Below, one piece after another: positions 8,834-18,016 of a stretch of DNA of 64,000 bases. Under the pieces are notes generated by a model. That model did not search any database. It was not told where the DNA came from and was given only the letters and a program-made list of their open reading frames with translations. A program made the position numbers and the translations under genes. The stretch is taken from positions 35,639 through 99,638 of the forward strand of contig JACTMO010000039.1 in the NCBI GenBank assembly GCA_014584605.1, in the 5' to 3' direction. The first letter of the stretch is position 1, and every line of letters starts with the position of its first letter. This DNA comes from Bacteroidota bacterium. Its GTDB lineage: Bacteria; Bacteroidota; Bacteroidia; Flavobacteriales_F; PHOS-HE28.

Positions 8834-9448
8834 ATGTTCCTGGAGCGCGTTCGCAGCCAAGCCCCCGGCAAGGGCTGGATCGAGGTGATCTGCGGTTCGA
8901 TGTTCAGCGGCAAGACCGAGGAGCTGATCCGCAGGTTGCGGCGGGCGGAGTTCGCCCGCCAGAAGGTGGAGATCTTCAAGCCCGCGGTGGACACGCGCTA
9001 TGCGGAGCATGAAGTGGTGAGCCATGACGCCACCAGCATCCGCAGCACCCCCGTGCCCGGCAGCAGCAACCTGCTGTTGCTCGCGGCCGATATCGATGTG
9101 GTGGGCATCGACGAAGCGCAGTTCTTCGACGAGGGCCTGGTGCAGGTGTGCGCCCAGCTGGCCGACGGCGGGGTGCGGGTGATCGCCGCCGGGTTGGACA
9201 TGGACTTCCAAGGGCGGCCCTTCGGCCCGATGCCGCACCTGATGGCGATCGCCGAGCACGTCACCAAGGTGCACGCCATCTGCGTGCATTGCGGCCAGTT
9301 GGCCTCCTTCAGCCACCGCACGCACGCCAGCACGGACCTGATCCATCTGGGGGAGACCGACAGCTACGTGCCGCTGTGCCGGGGCTGCTTCGGGGCGGCC
9401 CGGCAGGAGCAGGGCGCCGCTGCCCGCGATGCGGCCATGCACCGATGA
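8834..9448 (+). CDS. tdk: Thymidine kinase
   Basis: Type II thymidine kinase (204 aa) phosphorylating thymidine to dTMP in nucleotide salvage. Walker [11 protein letters not shown] is at residues 21-30; [10 protein letters not shown] carries the Asp/Glu pair that binds magnesium and acts as base; C-x2-C pairs (CVHC and CRGC) form the structural zinc site in the lasso region. I chose the ATG at 8834, which gives an N-terminus of normal length; an upstream frame extension is Ala/Pro-rich and does not look coding. It overlaps murF-alr by 4 bp (ATGA), implying translational coupling. Confidence 0.95.
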   Translation: MFLERVRSQAPGKGWIEVICGSMFSGKTEELIRRLRRAEFARQKVEIFKPAVDTRYAEHEVVSHDATSIRSTPVPGSSNLLLLAADIDVVGIDEAQFFDEGLVQVCAQLADGGVRVIAAGLDMDFQGRPFGPMPHLMAIAEHVTKVHAICVHCGQLASFSHRTHASTDLIHLGETDSYVPLCRGCFGAARQEQGAAARDAAMHR

Positions 9449-11916
9449 ACGCCCCGTACCTGCTGAGCCGCATCGCCGAGGTCGTGGGCGGTGTGCTCCA
9501 TGCACCGCTCGGCGATGGGCCCGTGGTGGACCTGCTGCTGGATTCGCGCAGGTCCCAGGTGCAGCCGGACACGCTGTTCGTGGCCCTGCGCGGTGAACGG
9601 CACGACGGACATCGTTTCCTGCACGACATGGCGGCCCGCGGTGTGCGCCACGCGCTGGTGAGCGAGGCTCCGCCCGCCGGGCTGCGCGACCGCCTGAACA
9701 CGATCGTGGTGCCCGACACCCTGGACGCCTTGCAACGCCTGGCCGCCTGGCACCGCGGTCATTTCCAGGTGCCGGTGGTGGGGATCACCGGCAGCAACGG
9801 CAAGACCGTGGTGAAGGAATGGCTTACCCAACTCCTGGGCCGGGACGAGCATATCGCGCGAAGCCCGGGCAGCTGGAACAGCCAGGTGGGCGTACCGCTC
9901 AGCGTCTGGGGCCTGCACCGGGGCCACACGATGGGGATCTTCGAGGCCGGCATCAGCCGGCCGGGGGAGATGGCGCGGCTGCGCCCGATCATCCGGCCCA
10001 CGATCGGGGTGTTCACCAGCCTCGGTCCGGCCCACGGCGAGAACTTCCCCGATGAGGGGACCAAGGCCCGCGAGAAGCTCGAGCTGTTCCGCGATGCCCA
10101 GGTCCTGGTGTATCCCGGGGACATCGCTCCGCTGCAGGCTGCGGTGCAGGCCGTGGGGCTGGACCGGCATTTGTTGACGCGCACCTGGTCGCGGGAGGGG
10201 TCGGCCTTCGTGCATCTGCTGCGCGAGGAGCGTGCCGAGGGCGGACTGCGGCTCACCATCGCCCATGGCGGAGGGGAATTCACCGTGCATCTGCCCTTCG
10301 ACGACCACGCGAGCGTGGCCAACGCGATGACCTGCCTGACGCTGCTGCTCCACCTGGGATACACGCCGGACCGCCTGCGGGAGCGCCTGCCGCACCTGCA
10401 TCCGGTGGCCATGCGCTTGGAGCTGCTGGACGGGGTGAACGGCAGCCTGCTGATCAACGACGCGTACAGCAACGACACGGCATCACTGGCCATCGCGCTG
10501 GACCACCTGGCGGCCCACGGCACCGACCACGAACGCATCGTGGTGCTCGGCGACATCCACGACAGCGGCGAGGTGCAGGAGCTTCTGTACGACCGGGTGG
10601 CCGCACTGCTGCGGCGGGCGCGGGTGGAGCGCGTGCTGGGGGTAGGGCCGCAGCTCCAGGCCCATGCGGCGCACTTCGCGGCCCGGGCACGCTTCTTCCC
10701 CGATGCGGAAGCCCTGCTTCGCGGGGTGGACACGGAGGAGCTGCGCGACGCGGCCGTACTGGTGAAGGGCGCGCGCAGCCTCGGCCTGGAGCGGGTGGTG
10801 GAACGCTGGCAGCGGCAGGTGCACGGCACCGTACTGGAGATCGATCTGGAGGCCGTGCGCCACAACCTGAACCACTTCCGCGGCCGGTTGCGTCCGGGCA
10901 CCGGGGTGCTCGCCATGGTGAAGGCCTTCGGTTATGGCAGCGGCGCCACCGAGCTCGCACGCCTGTTCGCCTACGAGCGGGTGGACATGTTGGGCGTGGC
11001 CTATGCCGACGAGGGCATCGCGCTGCGCCAGGAGGGCATCGCCCTGCCGATCCTTGTGATGAACCCCGAGCCGGTCCCCCAGGAGGTGATGCATCGCTTC
11101 CGCCTGGAGGCCGTGGTGTACGATCTGCGCTCGTTGCAGGCGGCCATCGACCACGCCAGGTCCCATGCCGACGCCCCCCCCGTACACCTGAAGATCGACA
11201 CCGGGATGCACCGCCTCGGCTTCGATCCGGACCACCTGGGTCCGTTGCTTGAGGCGCTCGGCCGGGCACCCTTCGTGCAGGTGTCCACCGTGTTCAGTCA
11301 TCTGGCCGCCAGCGAGGATCCCGCGCATGACGCCTTCACACGGGAGCAGTTGCACCGGTTCAACCAGGCGGCGGACCGGTTGGAGGCCGTGCTTGGCCAC
11401 CGGCCCCGGCGGCACATCGCCAACTCGGCGGCGATCAGCCGGTTCCCGGAGGCCCACCTGGACCTGGTGCGTCCGGGCATCGGGCTGCATGGGGTCGGGT
11501 ACGATGCTGAGGAGTCCGACCTGCTGCGCCCCGCCGCCCACCTGCGCACGGCCATCGCGCAGGTGAAGGAGGTGCCGCCCGGCGACTCGGTGGGCTACGG
11601 GCGGCGTCACCACGTGCAGGCCGCACAACGGATCGCGGTGCTGCCCATCGGCTATGCCGACGGGCTGTTCCGGAGCATGGGGCATGGGGCGGGCCATGTG
11701 CTCCTCCACGGTCGTCCCGCCCCTTTCGTCGGCAGCATCTGCATGGACATGTGCATGGTGGACGTCACGGGCATCCCTTGTGCACCGGGCGATAGGGTCA
11801 CGGTGTTCGGGCCCGGGCGACCGCTCCAGGACCATGCGCGGGACATGGGCACCATCCCGTACGAGGCGCTCACGGCCATCAGCCAGCGGGTGAAGCGCGT
11901 GTTCATCCACGGGTGA
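9445..11916 (+). CDS. murF-alr: Bifunctional MurF ligase / alanine racemase
   Basis: 823-aa fusion of two peptidoglycan precursor enzymes, an arrangement known in Bacteroidota. Residues about 1-450 are MurF, which joins D-Ala-D-Ala to UDP-MurNAc-tripeptide; the P-loop GITGSNGKT is at about 113-121. Residues about 460-823 are a fold-type III PLP alanine racemase making D-Ala. Its PLP lysine is Lys493 in [10 protein letters not shown], and the second catalytic base is probably Tyr718 in [14 protein letters not shown] and CMDM motifs follow. The fusion supplies D-Ala close to where it is used. The P-loop and PLP lysine are intact, but several Bacteroidota fusions are reported with reduced MurF sites, so activity of each half is inferred. 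Confidence 0.95.
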   Translation: MNAPYLLSRIAEVVGGVLHAPLGDGPVVDLLLDSRRSQVQPDTLFVALRGERHDGHRFLHDMAARGVRHALVSEAPPAGLRDRLNTIVVPDTLDALQRLAAWHRGHFQVPVVGITGSNGKTVVKEWLTQLLGRDEHIARSPGSWNSQVGVPLSVWGLHRGHTMGIFEAGISRPGEMARLRPIIRPTIGVFTSLGPAHGENFPDEGTKAREKLELFRDAQVLVYPGDIAPLQAAVQAVGLDRHLLTRTWSREGSAFVHLLREERAEGGLRLTIAHGGGEFTVHLPFDDHASVANAMTCLTLLLHLGYTPDRLRERLPHLHPVAMRLELLDGVNGSLLINDAYSNDTASLAIALDHLAAHGTDHERIVVLGDIHDSGEVQELLYDRVAALLRRARVERVLGVGPQLQAHAAHFAARARFFPDAEALLRGVDTEELRDAAVLVKGARSLGLERVVERWQRQVHGTVLEIDLEAVRHNLNHFRGRLRPGTGVLAMVKAFGYGSGATELARLFAYERVDMLGVAYADEGIALRQEGIALPILVMNPEPVPQEVMHRFRLEAVVYDLRSLQAAIDHARSHADAPPVHLKIDTGMHRLGFDPDHLGPLLEALGRAPFVQVSTVFSHLAASEDPAHDAFTREQLHRFNQAADRLEAVLGHRPRRHIANSAAISRFPEAHLDLVRPGIGLHGVGYDAEESDLLRPAAHLRTAIAQVKEVPPGDSVGYGRRHHVQAAQRIAVLPIGYADGLFRSMGHGAGHVLLHGRPAPFVGSICMDMCMVDVTGIPCAPGDRVTVFGPGRPLQDHARDMGTIPYEALTAISQRVKRVFIHG

Positions 11917-11993
11917 CGGCAGGCTTCCAAGGTAGAGGGCCAGCATGCCCGGCGAAGGGGCAGCACGAGGGTGGGGGACAAGCGTCCCTGGGA

Positions 11994-12001
11994 TACCTTT
12001 G
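11994..12001 (+). promoter_or_regulatory. -7 promoter box (TACCTTTG)
   Basis: Exact TAnnTTTG match, 25 nt before the ATG of the S8-like protease gene at 12027. Confidence 0.55.
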
Positions 12002-12026
12002 CGGCCCGAAAACAAGTCCTTTGATC

Positions 12027-14657
12027 ATGAAGCACCTGCTGCCCTTCGTCCTGGCGTTGTTGACCCCGGCCCTGCTGTCGGCCCAGAGCGGGCAGCCCGC
12101 ATTCCTCGCTGGCGACGTGTTGGTGATGCTGCAACCGGGCGCCGACGTGGCGGCCATCACCGGGGACCTGCGTGTGGTGAACGGTCTGCCCACCGGGCTG
12201 CGCGCCGTGGAGGAGGTGAGCGCACCGCTGCGCACCTGGTTGTTGCACTACGACCAGCCGGCCCTTCCCCAGGGGGTGATGCTGCGCGCCGTGCAGCGCC
12301 ATCCGGCCGCACAGCTCGCCCAGAACAACCATGTGGTCACCGACCGTACGGTACCCAACGACCCGCAGTTCGGGCAGCAATGGCACCACGTGAACCCCAA
12401 CGACGCCGACATCGACAGCGACCTGGCCTGGGACCTCACCACCGGCGGCGTGACGGCCGCGGGCGACACCATCGTGGTGTGCATCATCGAGAATGCCGAC
12501 CTGCCGCACCCGGACCTGATCGGCAACGCCTGGTACAACCACCTGGAGATCCCCAACGACGGGTTGGACAACGACGCCAACGGGTACGTGGACGATCACC
12601 GCGGCTGGAACCCGGCCGGCAACGACGACAACGTTTACGGCGGTGGGCACGGCACCCAGGTGGCGGGTATGATCGGGGCCAAGGGCAACAACGGCACCGG
12701 TGTGGCCGGCGCCAACTGGAACGTGAAGATGATGGTGGTGACGCGGCAGGGCGTGAGCGAGGCCCAGGTCCTGGCCAGCTACACCTACCCCCTGGTGATG
12801 CGCCGCCAGTACAACCAGACCGGCGGCAACAAGGGGGCCTTCGTGGTCGCCACGAACGCCAGTTGGGGCATCGACTACGGCGATCCGGCCGATGCGCCGT
12901 TGTGGTGTGCGATGTACGACACGCTGGGTGCGGCAGGGGTGCTGAACTGCGGGGCCACGGCCAACCTCAACATCGACATCGATGTGGAAGGTGACCTGCC
13001 GACGGCCTGCCCGAGCCCCTTCATGGTGAGCGTGACAGCGACCAACGACAACGACATGCGGACCTTCAGCGGGTACGGCGCCACCACCATCGACGTGGGC
13101 GCTCCCGGCGAGGACGTGGTGACCACGAGCATGGGCGGGGGTACGGGCAGCACCAGCGGGACCAGTTTCGCCAGCCCGCTCACCGCCGGGGTCATCGGGC
13201 TGTTGTACAGCGCGCCCTGTGCCACGCTCGGCGCGATGGCCCTGGCCGATCCGGAGGGGGCCGCCCTGTTCGTGCGCGACAAGCTCTTCGAGGGCGTGGA
13301 CCAGGTGGGCAACCTGCCGGGCAACACGGTCACCGGTGGGCGCATCAACGCCTATAACAGCCTGCAGGCCATCATGTCCAGCTGCGGTCCCTGCCCCCCG
13401 CCGTACGATCTGGACGCGGAGAACACGGCCATCGGCGAGGTGCAGTTCGCCTGGGAGAGCACGGCCGCTGGGCCCTTCACCCTGCTGTACCGCCCGGTGG
13501 GCACCAGCACCTGGACCACCCAAGGCGGCCTGGTGAACATGATGTTCATGGCCACGGGGCTCACCCCCTGCACCCCGTACGAGTTCCTGGTCATGGCCAC
13601 CTGCGACACCCTCACCAGCGACTCGAGCGCGGTGTTCACCTGGACCACCGAGGGCTGCTGTGGGCCGCCGGACAGCCTCGAGGTGGTGACCGTGGGGGCC
13701 AACGAGGCCACCCTGGCCTGGAGCGCCGTGCTCGCCGCCTCGTCCTACGAGGTGGAGGTGAGCCCTGATGGGGCGGGCACCTGGACGGCCTACACGGGCA
13801 TCGTGGGCACCGGCTTCGTGCTTCCGGGTCTGGCGGCCTGCTCGGACTACGATGTGCGGGTGCGCTCCATGTGCAACGGGGCTCCCACCGCCTGGGGGGA
13901 CACCATCGACGTGCATACCACGGGGTGCGGGGCGTGCCTGGACCACAGTTACTGCAGTTCGATGTCGGACGACGCCAGCGAGGAGTGGATCGCCAACGTG
14001 ACGCTCGCAACGTTGAACAACAGCACCGGTTCGGATGGCGGCTACGGCGACCACACGGGCCAGAGCACGGTGCTGAGCCTGGGTGGCAGCTACCCCATCG
14101 CCCTCACCCCGGGCTATGCGGGCACGGCCTACGAGGAGTACTTCACGGTCTGGGTGGACCTGGACCAGGACGGCACCTTCGGCACCACGGGTGAACTGCT
14201 GTACACTTCCCCAGCGGCCACCGCCACGGTGAACGGCAACATCACGATACCCACCTGGGCAACCGTGGGAAGCACCCGGATGCGGGTGATCATGGTGTAT
14301 GACCAGGCCGCCGGTTCGGGCTGCGAGGACGGCTATAACTTCGGAGAGACCGAGGACTATTGTGTGACCCTGGAGGATCCGAACACGGGCATCGCGGAAG
14401 TGCGTACCGGGGTACGCGTGGAGCACTTTCCGGACCCGGCCGACCGCGATGTGTTCTTCAACATCCATGGGACCAGCGGACAAGGACCTGTGACGGTGGA
14501 CTTGATGGACAACGCCGGGCAGGTGATCGAACGGCGCAGCTCCGGAAACGGTCGCATCACGCTCACCACGGCCTGGTTGGCGGATGGTCTGTACTTCTAC
14601 CGGGTCGTGCAGAACGGTCAGGAGCTCGGCCGAGGCAAGTTGATCGTGGCCCACTGA
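12027..14657 (+). CDS. T9SS-exported S8-like serine protease with FN3 and GEVED domains
   Basis: 876-aa secreted protein. Signal peptide (MKHLLPFVLALLTPALLSAQ), short propeptide, subtilisin-like domain (about 120-465), fibronectin type III-like repeats (about 465-635), a GEVED domain (about 640-780, ending in NFGETEDYCV) and a T9SS type A C-terminal domain. The catalytic His is His208 (GHGTQVAG) and the nucleophile is Ser380 (SGTSFASP); the oxyanion Asn region NASWG is present. The usual catalytic Asp (as in VAVIDxG) is replaced: the matching stretch reads VCIIENADLPHPDL, best aligned with Glu155 in place of Asp plus a one-residue deletion. It may be an altered or inactive protease. The ATG at 12027 gives a proper signal peptide and sits after the -7 box. 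Confidence 0.85.
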   Translation: MKHLLPFVLALLTPALLSAQSGQPAFLAGDVLVMLQPGADVAAITGDLRVVNGLPTGLRAVEEVSAPLRTWLLHYDQPALPQGVMLRAVQRHPAAQLAQNNHVVTDRTVPNDPQFGQQWHHVNPNDADIDSDLAWDLTTGGVTAAGDTIVVCIIENADLPHPDLIGNAWYNHLEIPNDGLDNDANGYVDDHRGWNPAGNDDNVYGGGHGTQVAGMIGAKGNNGTGVAGANWNVKMMVVTRQGVSEAQVLASYTYPLVMRRQYNQTGGNKGAFVVATNASWGIDYGDPADAPLWCAMYDTLGAAGVLNCGATANLNIDIDVEGDLPTACPSPFMVSVTATNDNDMRTFSGYGATTIDVGAPGEDVVTTSMGGGTGSTSGTSFASPLTAGVIGLLYSAPCATLGAMALADPEGAALFVRDKLFEGVDQVGNLPGNTVTGGRINAYNSLQAIMSSCGPCPPPYDLDAENTAIGEVQFAWESTAAGPFTLLYRPVGTSTWTTQGGLVNMMFMATGLTPCTPYEFLVMATCDTLTSDSSAVFTWTTEGCCGPPDSLEVVTVGANEATLAWSAVLAASSYEVEVSPDGAGTWTAYTGIVGTGFVLPGLAACSDYDVRVRSMCNGAPTAWGDTIDVHTTGCGACLDHSYCSSMSDDASEEWIANVTLATLNNSTGSDGGYGDHTGQSTVLSLGGSYPIALTPGYAGTAYEEYFTVWVDLDQDGTFGTTGELLYTSPAATATVNGNITIPTWATVGSTRMRVIMVYDQAAGSGCEDGYNFGETEDYCVTLEDPNTGIAEVRTGVRVEHFPDPADRDVFFNIHGTSGQGPVTVDLMDNAGQVIERRSSGNGRITLTTAWLADGLYFYRVVQNGQELGRGKLIVAH

Positions 14658-14693
14658 GGGCGGCCCGACGACCTGCCGACCAACTTCGGACCG

Positions 14694-15446
14694 ATGGGCA
14701 TCTCGGCGGTCATCATCACGCGCAACGAGGAGGCCAACATGGCCCGCTGCCTGGCGGGCTTGAGCGGGTTGGTGCAGGAGGTGGTGGTGGTGGACTCCGG
14801 GAGCACCGACGACACCCGTCGCATCGCCGAAGCGCTTGGTGCACGCGTGGTGGAGCGGGCCTGGACCAACTACAGCGACCAGAAGAACTTCGCCAACGGG
14901 CTGGCCACGCACGACCATATCCTGAGCGTGGATGCCGACGAGGTCCCCTCCGAGGCACTGGCCCGGTCCATCCGGGAGGCGACGGCTGACGGCCTCAAGG
15001 GCGCCTACCGCATGCACCGCCTCACCAACTACTGCGGTCGTTGGGTGCGCCACGGAGGATGGTATCCGGACACCAAGACGCGGTTGTTCCCCAAGGCACG
15101 CGCGCGCTGGGTCGGGGACCATGTGCATGAAGTGCTCGAGCTGACCCCGGGCCTGCCGGTGACCTTGCTCCAGGGCGACCTGCTGCACTACAGCTACAGG
15201 TCCCTGGACGACCACCGGGAGCGGATCGAGCGGTACAGCGACCTGCATGCACAGGCCATGCACAAGGCCGGGCGGCGGGCGGGCCTCCTCAAGCGGTGGC
15301 TCTCACCCGTGGCCAAGTTCCTGAAGGGCTATCTGTTGCAGGCGGGCTTCCTGGACGGGAAGGCCGGATGGCACATCGCCGTGCTCAGCGCCCGTGCGGT
15401 GGGGATGAAGTATGCCAAGCTGCGCGCGCTCCACCATGGCGCATAG
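14694..15446 (+). CDS. Family 2 glycosyltransferase, WaaE/KdtX-like
   Basis: 250-aa GT2 enzyme of the type that adds glucose to the lipopolysaccharide core. The GT-A fold features are present: SAVIITRNEE start, DSGSTDDT nucleotide-sugar site, SVDADEVPS as the DxD metal-binding motif, and a C-terminal helical part that often meets the membrane. The donor and acceptor cannot be fixed. The stop overlaps the GT9 start by 11 bp, so the two are co-translated, and an O-antigen-ligase-type gene faces them, which supports a role in LPS or exopolysaccharide building. Confidence 0.85.
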   Translation: MGISAVIITRNEEANMARCLAGLSGLVQEVVVVDSGSTDDTRRIAEALGARVVERAWTNYSDQKNFANGLATHDHILSVDADEVPSEALARSIREATADGLKGAYRMHRLTNYCGRWVRHGGWYPDTKTRLFPKARARWVGDHVHEVLELTPGLPVTLLQGDLLHYSYRSLDDHRERIERYSDLHAQAMHKAGRRAGLLKRWLSPVAKFLKGYLLQAGFLDGKAGWHIAVLSARAVGMKYAKLRALHHGA

Positions 15447-16443
15447 GCCGGGACACATCATCCTCAGCCGTCCGGACAGCATCGGCGATGTGATGCTCAC
15501 CCTGCCCATGGCGGGGTTGCTCAAGGAACGGGTCCCCGGTGTGCGCATCACCTTGCTGTGCCGCCGATACACCGCACCGGTGGTGGAGCGCTGCATCCAT
15601 GTGGACCGCGTGCTCACCTTGGAGGAGCTGGCCGCTGGTGATGCGCCGGCGATGCTGCGTGCCCTGGATGCGGATGCGCTTGTGCACGTCTTCCCGCATC
15701 GTGAGGTCGCACGCTGGGCCCGCTCGGCCGGGGTGCCGATGCGGATCGGCACCTCGCATCGCTGGTGGCATTGGACCACGTGTACGCACCGGGTGCCCTT
15801 CAGCAGGCAGCGCAGCGACCTGCACGAGGCGCAACTGAACACGATGCTGCTGCGCCCCCTGGGGCTGGGGAGCCCTCCGACCCTGTCCCACCTGGCGTCG
15901 CTGACGGGTTTCCAGGTGCCGCCGGTGTCGGTGCTGCCCGCGGACCTTGTGCCCCCCCCGGGACGCACCGTGGTGCTTCATCCCGGCTCGCAGGGCAGCG
16001 CGGTGGAGTGGGGCATGGACAACTTCGCGGCGCTGATGCGTGCGCTGCACGCCGGAGGCGTGCGCACGGTGGTCACGGGCACGGCCACCGAGGCCGACCG
16101 GTACCGGCCGCACCTTCCGCTGGACCACGCGCTGGCGATGGACACCGGGGGGCGGCTCTCGCTGGAGCAGTTGATGGCGCTGATCGGGAGCGCCGATGCC
16201 TTGGTGGCCGCCAGCACCGGTCCGTTGCACATCGCTGCCGCCATGGGTGTTCGTGCCGTAGGCCTTTACGCTCCCCGACGGCCCATCCATCCGGGGCGAT
16301 GGGCCCCGTTGGGGCGCGATGCGCACGCCCTGGTGTTCGACCCGGCCTGTGTCGCCTGCGTGGCGGGCCGACCATGCGACTGCATCACCCGGATCGCGCC
16401 GGAACGTGTGGCGGCCCTGTTGGCAGCCCGGCCTGGGCATTGA
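15436..16443 (+). CDS. Family 9 glycosyltransferase, heptosyltransferase-like
   Basis: 335-aa GT-B enzyme related to ADP-heptose:LPS heptosyltransferases. The N-terminal LSRPDSIGDVMLTLP is the hallmark GT9 start; the C-terminal half has VVLHPGSQGS, STGPLHIAAAMGV and GLY.P segments for nucleotide-sugar binding. I chose the ATG at 15436 (MAHRPGHIILSRPD) over an in-frame start at 15412 because the family N-terminus begins just before IILSRPDS. The last 59 bp overlap convergently with the O-antigen ligase gene, an unusually long tail-to-tail overlap. Confidence 0.9.
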   Translation: MAHRPGHIILSRPDSIGDVMLTLPMAGLLKERVPGVRITLLCRRYTAPVVERCIHVDRVLTLEELAAGDAPAMLRALDADALVHVFPHREVARWARSAGVPMRIGTSHRWWHWTTCTHRVPFSRQRSDLHEAQLNTMLLRPLGLGSPPTLSHLASLTGFQVPPVSVLPADLVPPPGRTVVLHPGSQGSAVEWGMDNFAALMRALHAGGVRTVVTGTATEADRYRPHLPLDHALAMDTGGRLSLEQLMALIGSADALVAASTGPLHIAAAMGVRAVGLYAPRRPIHPGRWAPLGRDAHALVFDPACVACVAGRPCDCITRIAPERVAALLAARPGH

Positions 16444-18004
16444 GCCAGCGGCCGCCGAACACGAACAACGCGTAGTACAGCGCGAAGAAGGTGGCGCCGG
16501 TCTGGGTCTCCAGGGTGTCCTCGGTAATGCAGGACACGACGAAGAGCACGGCCCAGGCGAGGAACACCGGATGGCGCCAGGCGCGGTAGGCCACCATCGG
16601 GGCCACCCAACAGGCCAGCACCAGGAGCAGGCCCGGTATGCCGAAGCTGATGAGCAGCGTGAGGTACTCGTTGTGGGCACGGTTGCGCCAGCGCGGTTCG
16701 AGGGAGCTGCGCAGTTCGGCATAGGCGTGGGCGAAGGCCGGTCGTGTGTCCCCGGTGCCCACGCCGGTCCACAGGTGCCGACGGGCGATCCACCATCCCG
16801 TCCGCCAGTAGGTGAAGCGCATGGCCAGGCTGTGCCCGTTGGCGTCTCCGGTGCTGCAATAGCGGTCCAGTTCCATGCGCACCTGGTCCAGACGGGCCGC
16901 CAGCAGCGGCTGGCGACCGGTGCGCACGCTGGGCATTCCTTGTTCGATGCGGCGAACATCCTCGGGTGTGAGGGCCATCAGGCCGACGGAGTCCTTGCGC
17001 AGGCCCATGCTGGCCATATAGCGGACCAAGGTGCCGCGGAGCGCCTGGCCCCGTGTGTCGCTGCCGTGGAGGTCGAGGCGGCTCCTTCGGGCCCACCCCC
17101 GCCGCAATTCCTCGTCGGCCACATGGACCCACACGGAGTTCCCGTTCTCCCATTGGGGGTCGGCCAGGTCATGGTAGTACGGTTCGCCCCCGGCGCTGTG
17201 CGTGGCCAGGTCCTGTGCCCGGACCGTGGCGGGACGGGGCCGAAGCAGGCCCGCGAGGCCGACCAGGGCAAGTCCGGGCAGGAGCAGCAAGGCCGCCCGC
17301 AACGACCACCGCAGCGCGGGACGGGCCGCCCCCAGACCTCGCCAGGCCAGGGCCAGCAGCGCCACGGCCAGGGCGGCCAGCCCGCTCAGGCTGCCGATGC
17401 CCATCAGGAAGGCCATCGCCCAGGCAGCGGCCACCCCATGGGCCCAGCGTAACCCGCGCTGAGCGGGCCGGTCCAGCAGGAACACGCAGGCCGCCAGTGC
17501 CAGCAGCAGGCCGAGGCGCACGTGGCTGATGAAAATGCTCAGGGCCCGGTGGTCGCCCTGCTGGAGCTGCCCGCCGGCCAGCAGCAGGCAGGCCACCGTG
17601 CTGGCCACCACGCTCCAGGCGCCGGTGCGCAGCACGTCGCGGATGGCCCTTTCGCCCAGCGGGGGAGCGGTGGACAGCACCACGCCGAACACGGGGACCG
17701 GCAGCAGGATCCGCGTGAGGTCCGTGGCCCAGGCGAGGTCCTCGGACCAGGCGATGCCGGCGGCGTGCAGCAGGAAGGGGGCGATGAAGGCCGGGGCCCA
17801 AGGACCGGTGAACGCGCGCCGCAGGTCGGACAGCAAGGTGCGTGCGGCCAGGCCTTCGCCCAGCCACCCGATCAGCATCAGGATCTGGGCGTTGCTGAGC
17901 ACGACGTTGTTCCACGGCAATGCCGCCGCCGCGATGAACAGGCCAGCCATGCGCAGCTGACCGAAGCGGCGGGCCCAGCTACCGACCGGGCGTTCGGCGG
18001 CCAT
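16385..18004 (-). CDS. O-antigen ligase/polymerase family membrane protein
   Basis: 539-aa polytopic membrane protein with about 10-12 hydrophobic segments and one long extracytoplasmic loop (about residues 280-400) before a WWIARRHLWTGVGTGDTRPAF stretch containing the Gly-rich G.G.G motif and RAHNEYL (Arg/His/Asn) typical of Wzy/WaaL-type (PF04932) enzymes. It would ligate or polymerise undecaprenyl-linked glycans in the outer leaflet of the inner membrane. It is last in the run from DUF4271 to the S41 peptidase (12 bp from the S41 stop). Its stop lies inside the GT9 coding region (59-bp antisense overlap). Whether it is WaaL or Wzy cannot be told. Confidence 0.85.
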   Translation of the reverse strand: MAAERPVGSWARRFGQLRMAGLFIAAAALPWNNVVLSNAQILMLIGWLGEGLAARTLLSDLRRAFTGPWAPAFIAPFLLHAAGIAWSEDLAWATDLTRILLPVPVFGVVLSTAPPLGERAIRDVLRTGAWSVVASTVACLLLAGGQLQQGDHRALSIFISHVRLGLLLALAACVFLLDRPAQRGLRWAHGVAAAWAMAFLMGIGSLSGLAALAVALLALAWRGLGAARPALRWSLRAALLLLPGLALVGLAGLLRPRPATVRAQDLATHSAGGEPYYHDLADPQWENGNSVWVHVADEELRRGWARRSRLDLHGSDTRGQALRGTLVRYMASMGLRKDSVGLMALTPEDVRRIEQGMPSVRTGRQPLLAARLDQVRMELDRYCSTGDANGHSLAMRFTYWRTGWWIARRHLWTGVGTGDTRPAFAHAYAELRSSLEPRWRNRAHNEYLTLLISFGIPGLLLVLACWVAPMVAYRAWRHPVFLAWAVLFVVSCITEDTLETQTGATFFALYYALFVFGGRWLNAQAGLPTGPPHVPARSG

Positions 18005-18016
18005 CTGCCGGGTGGC

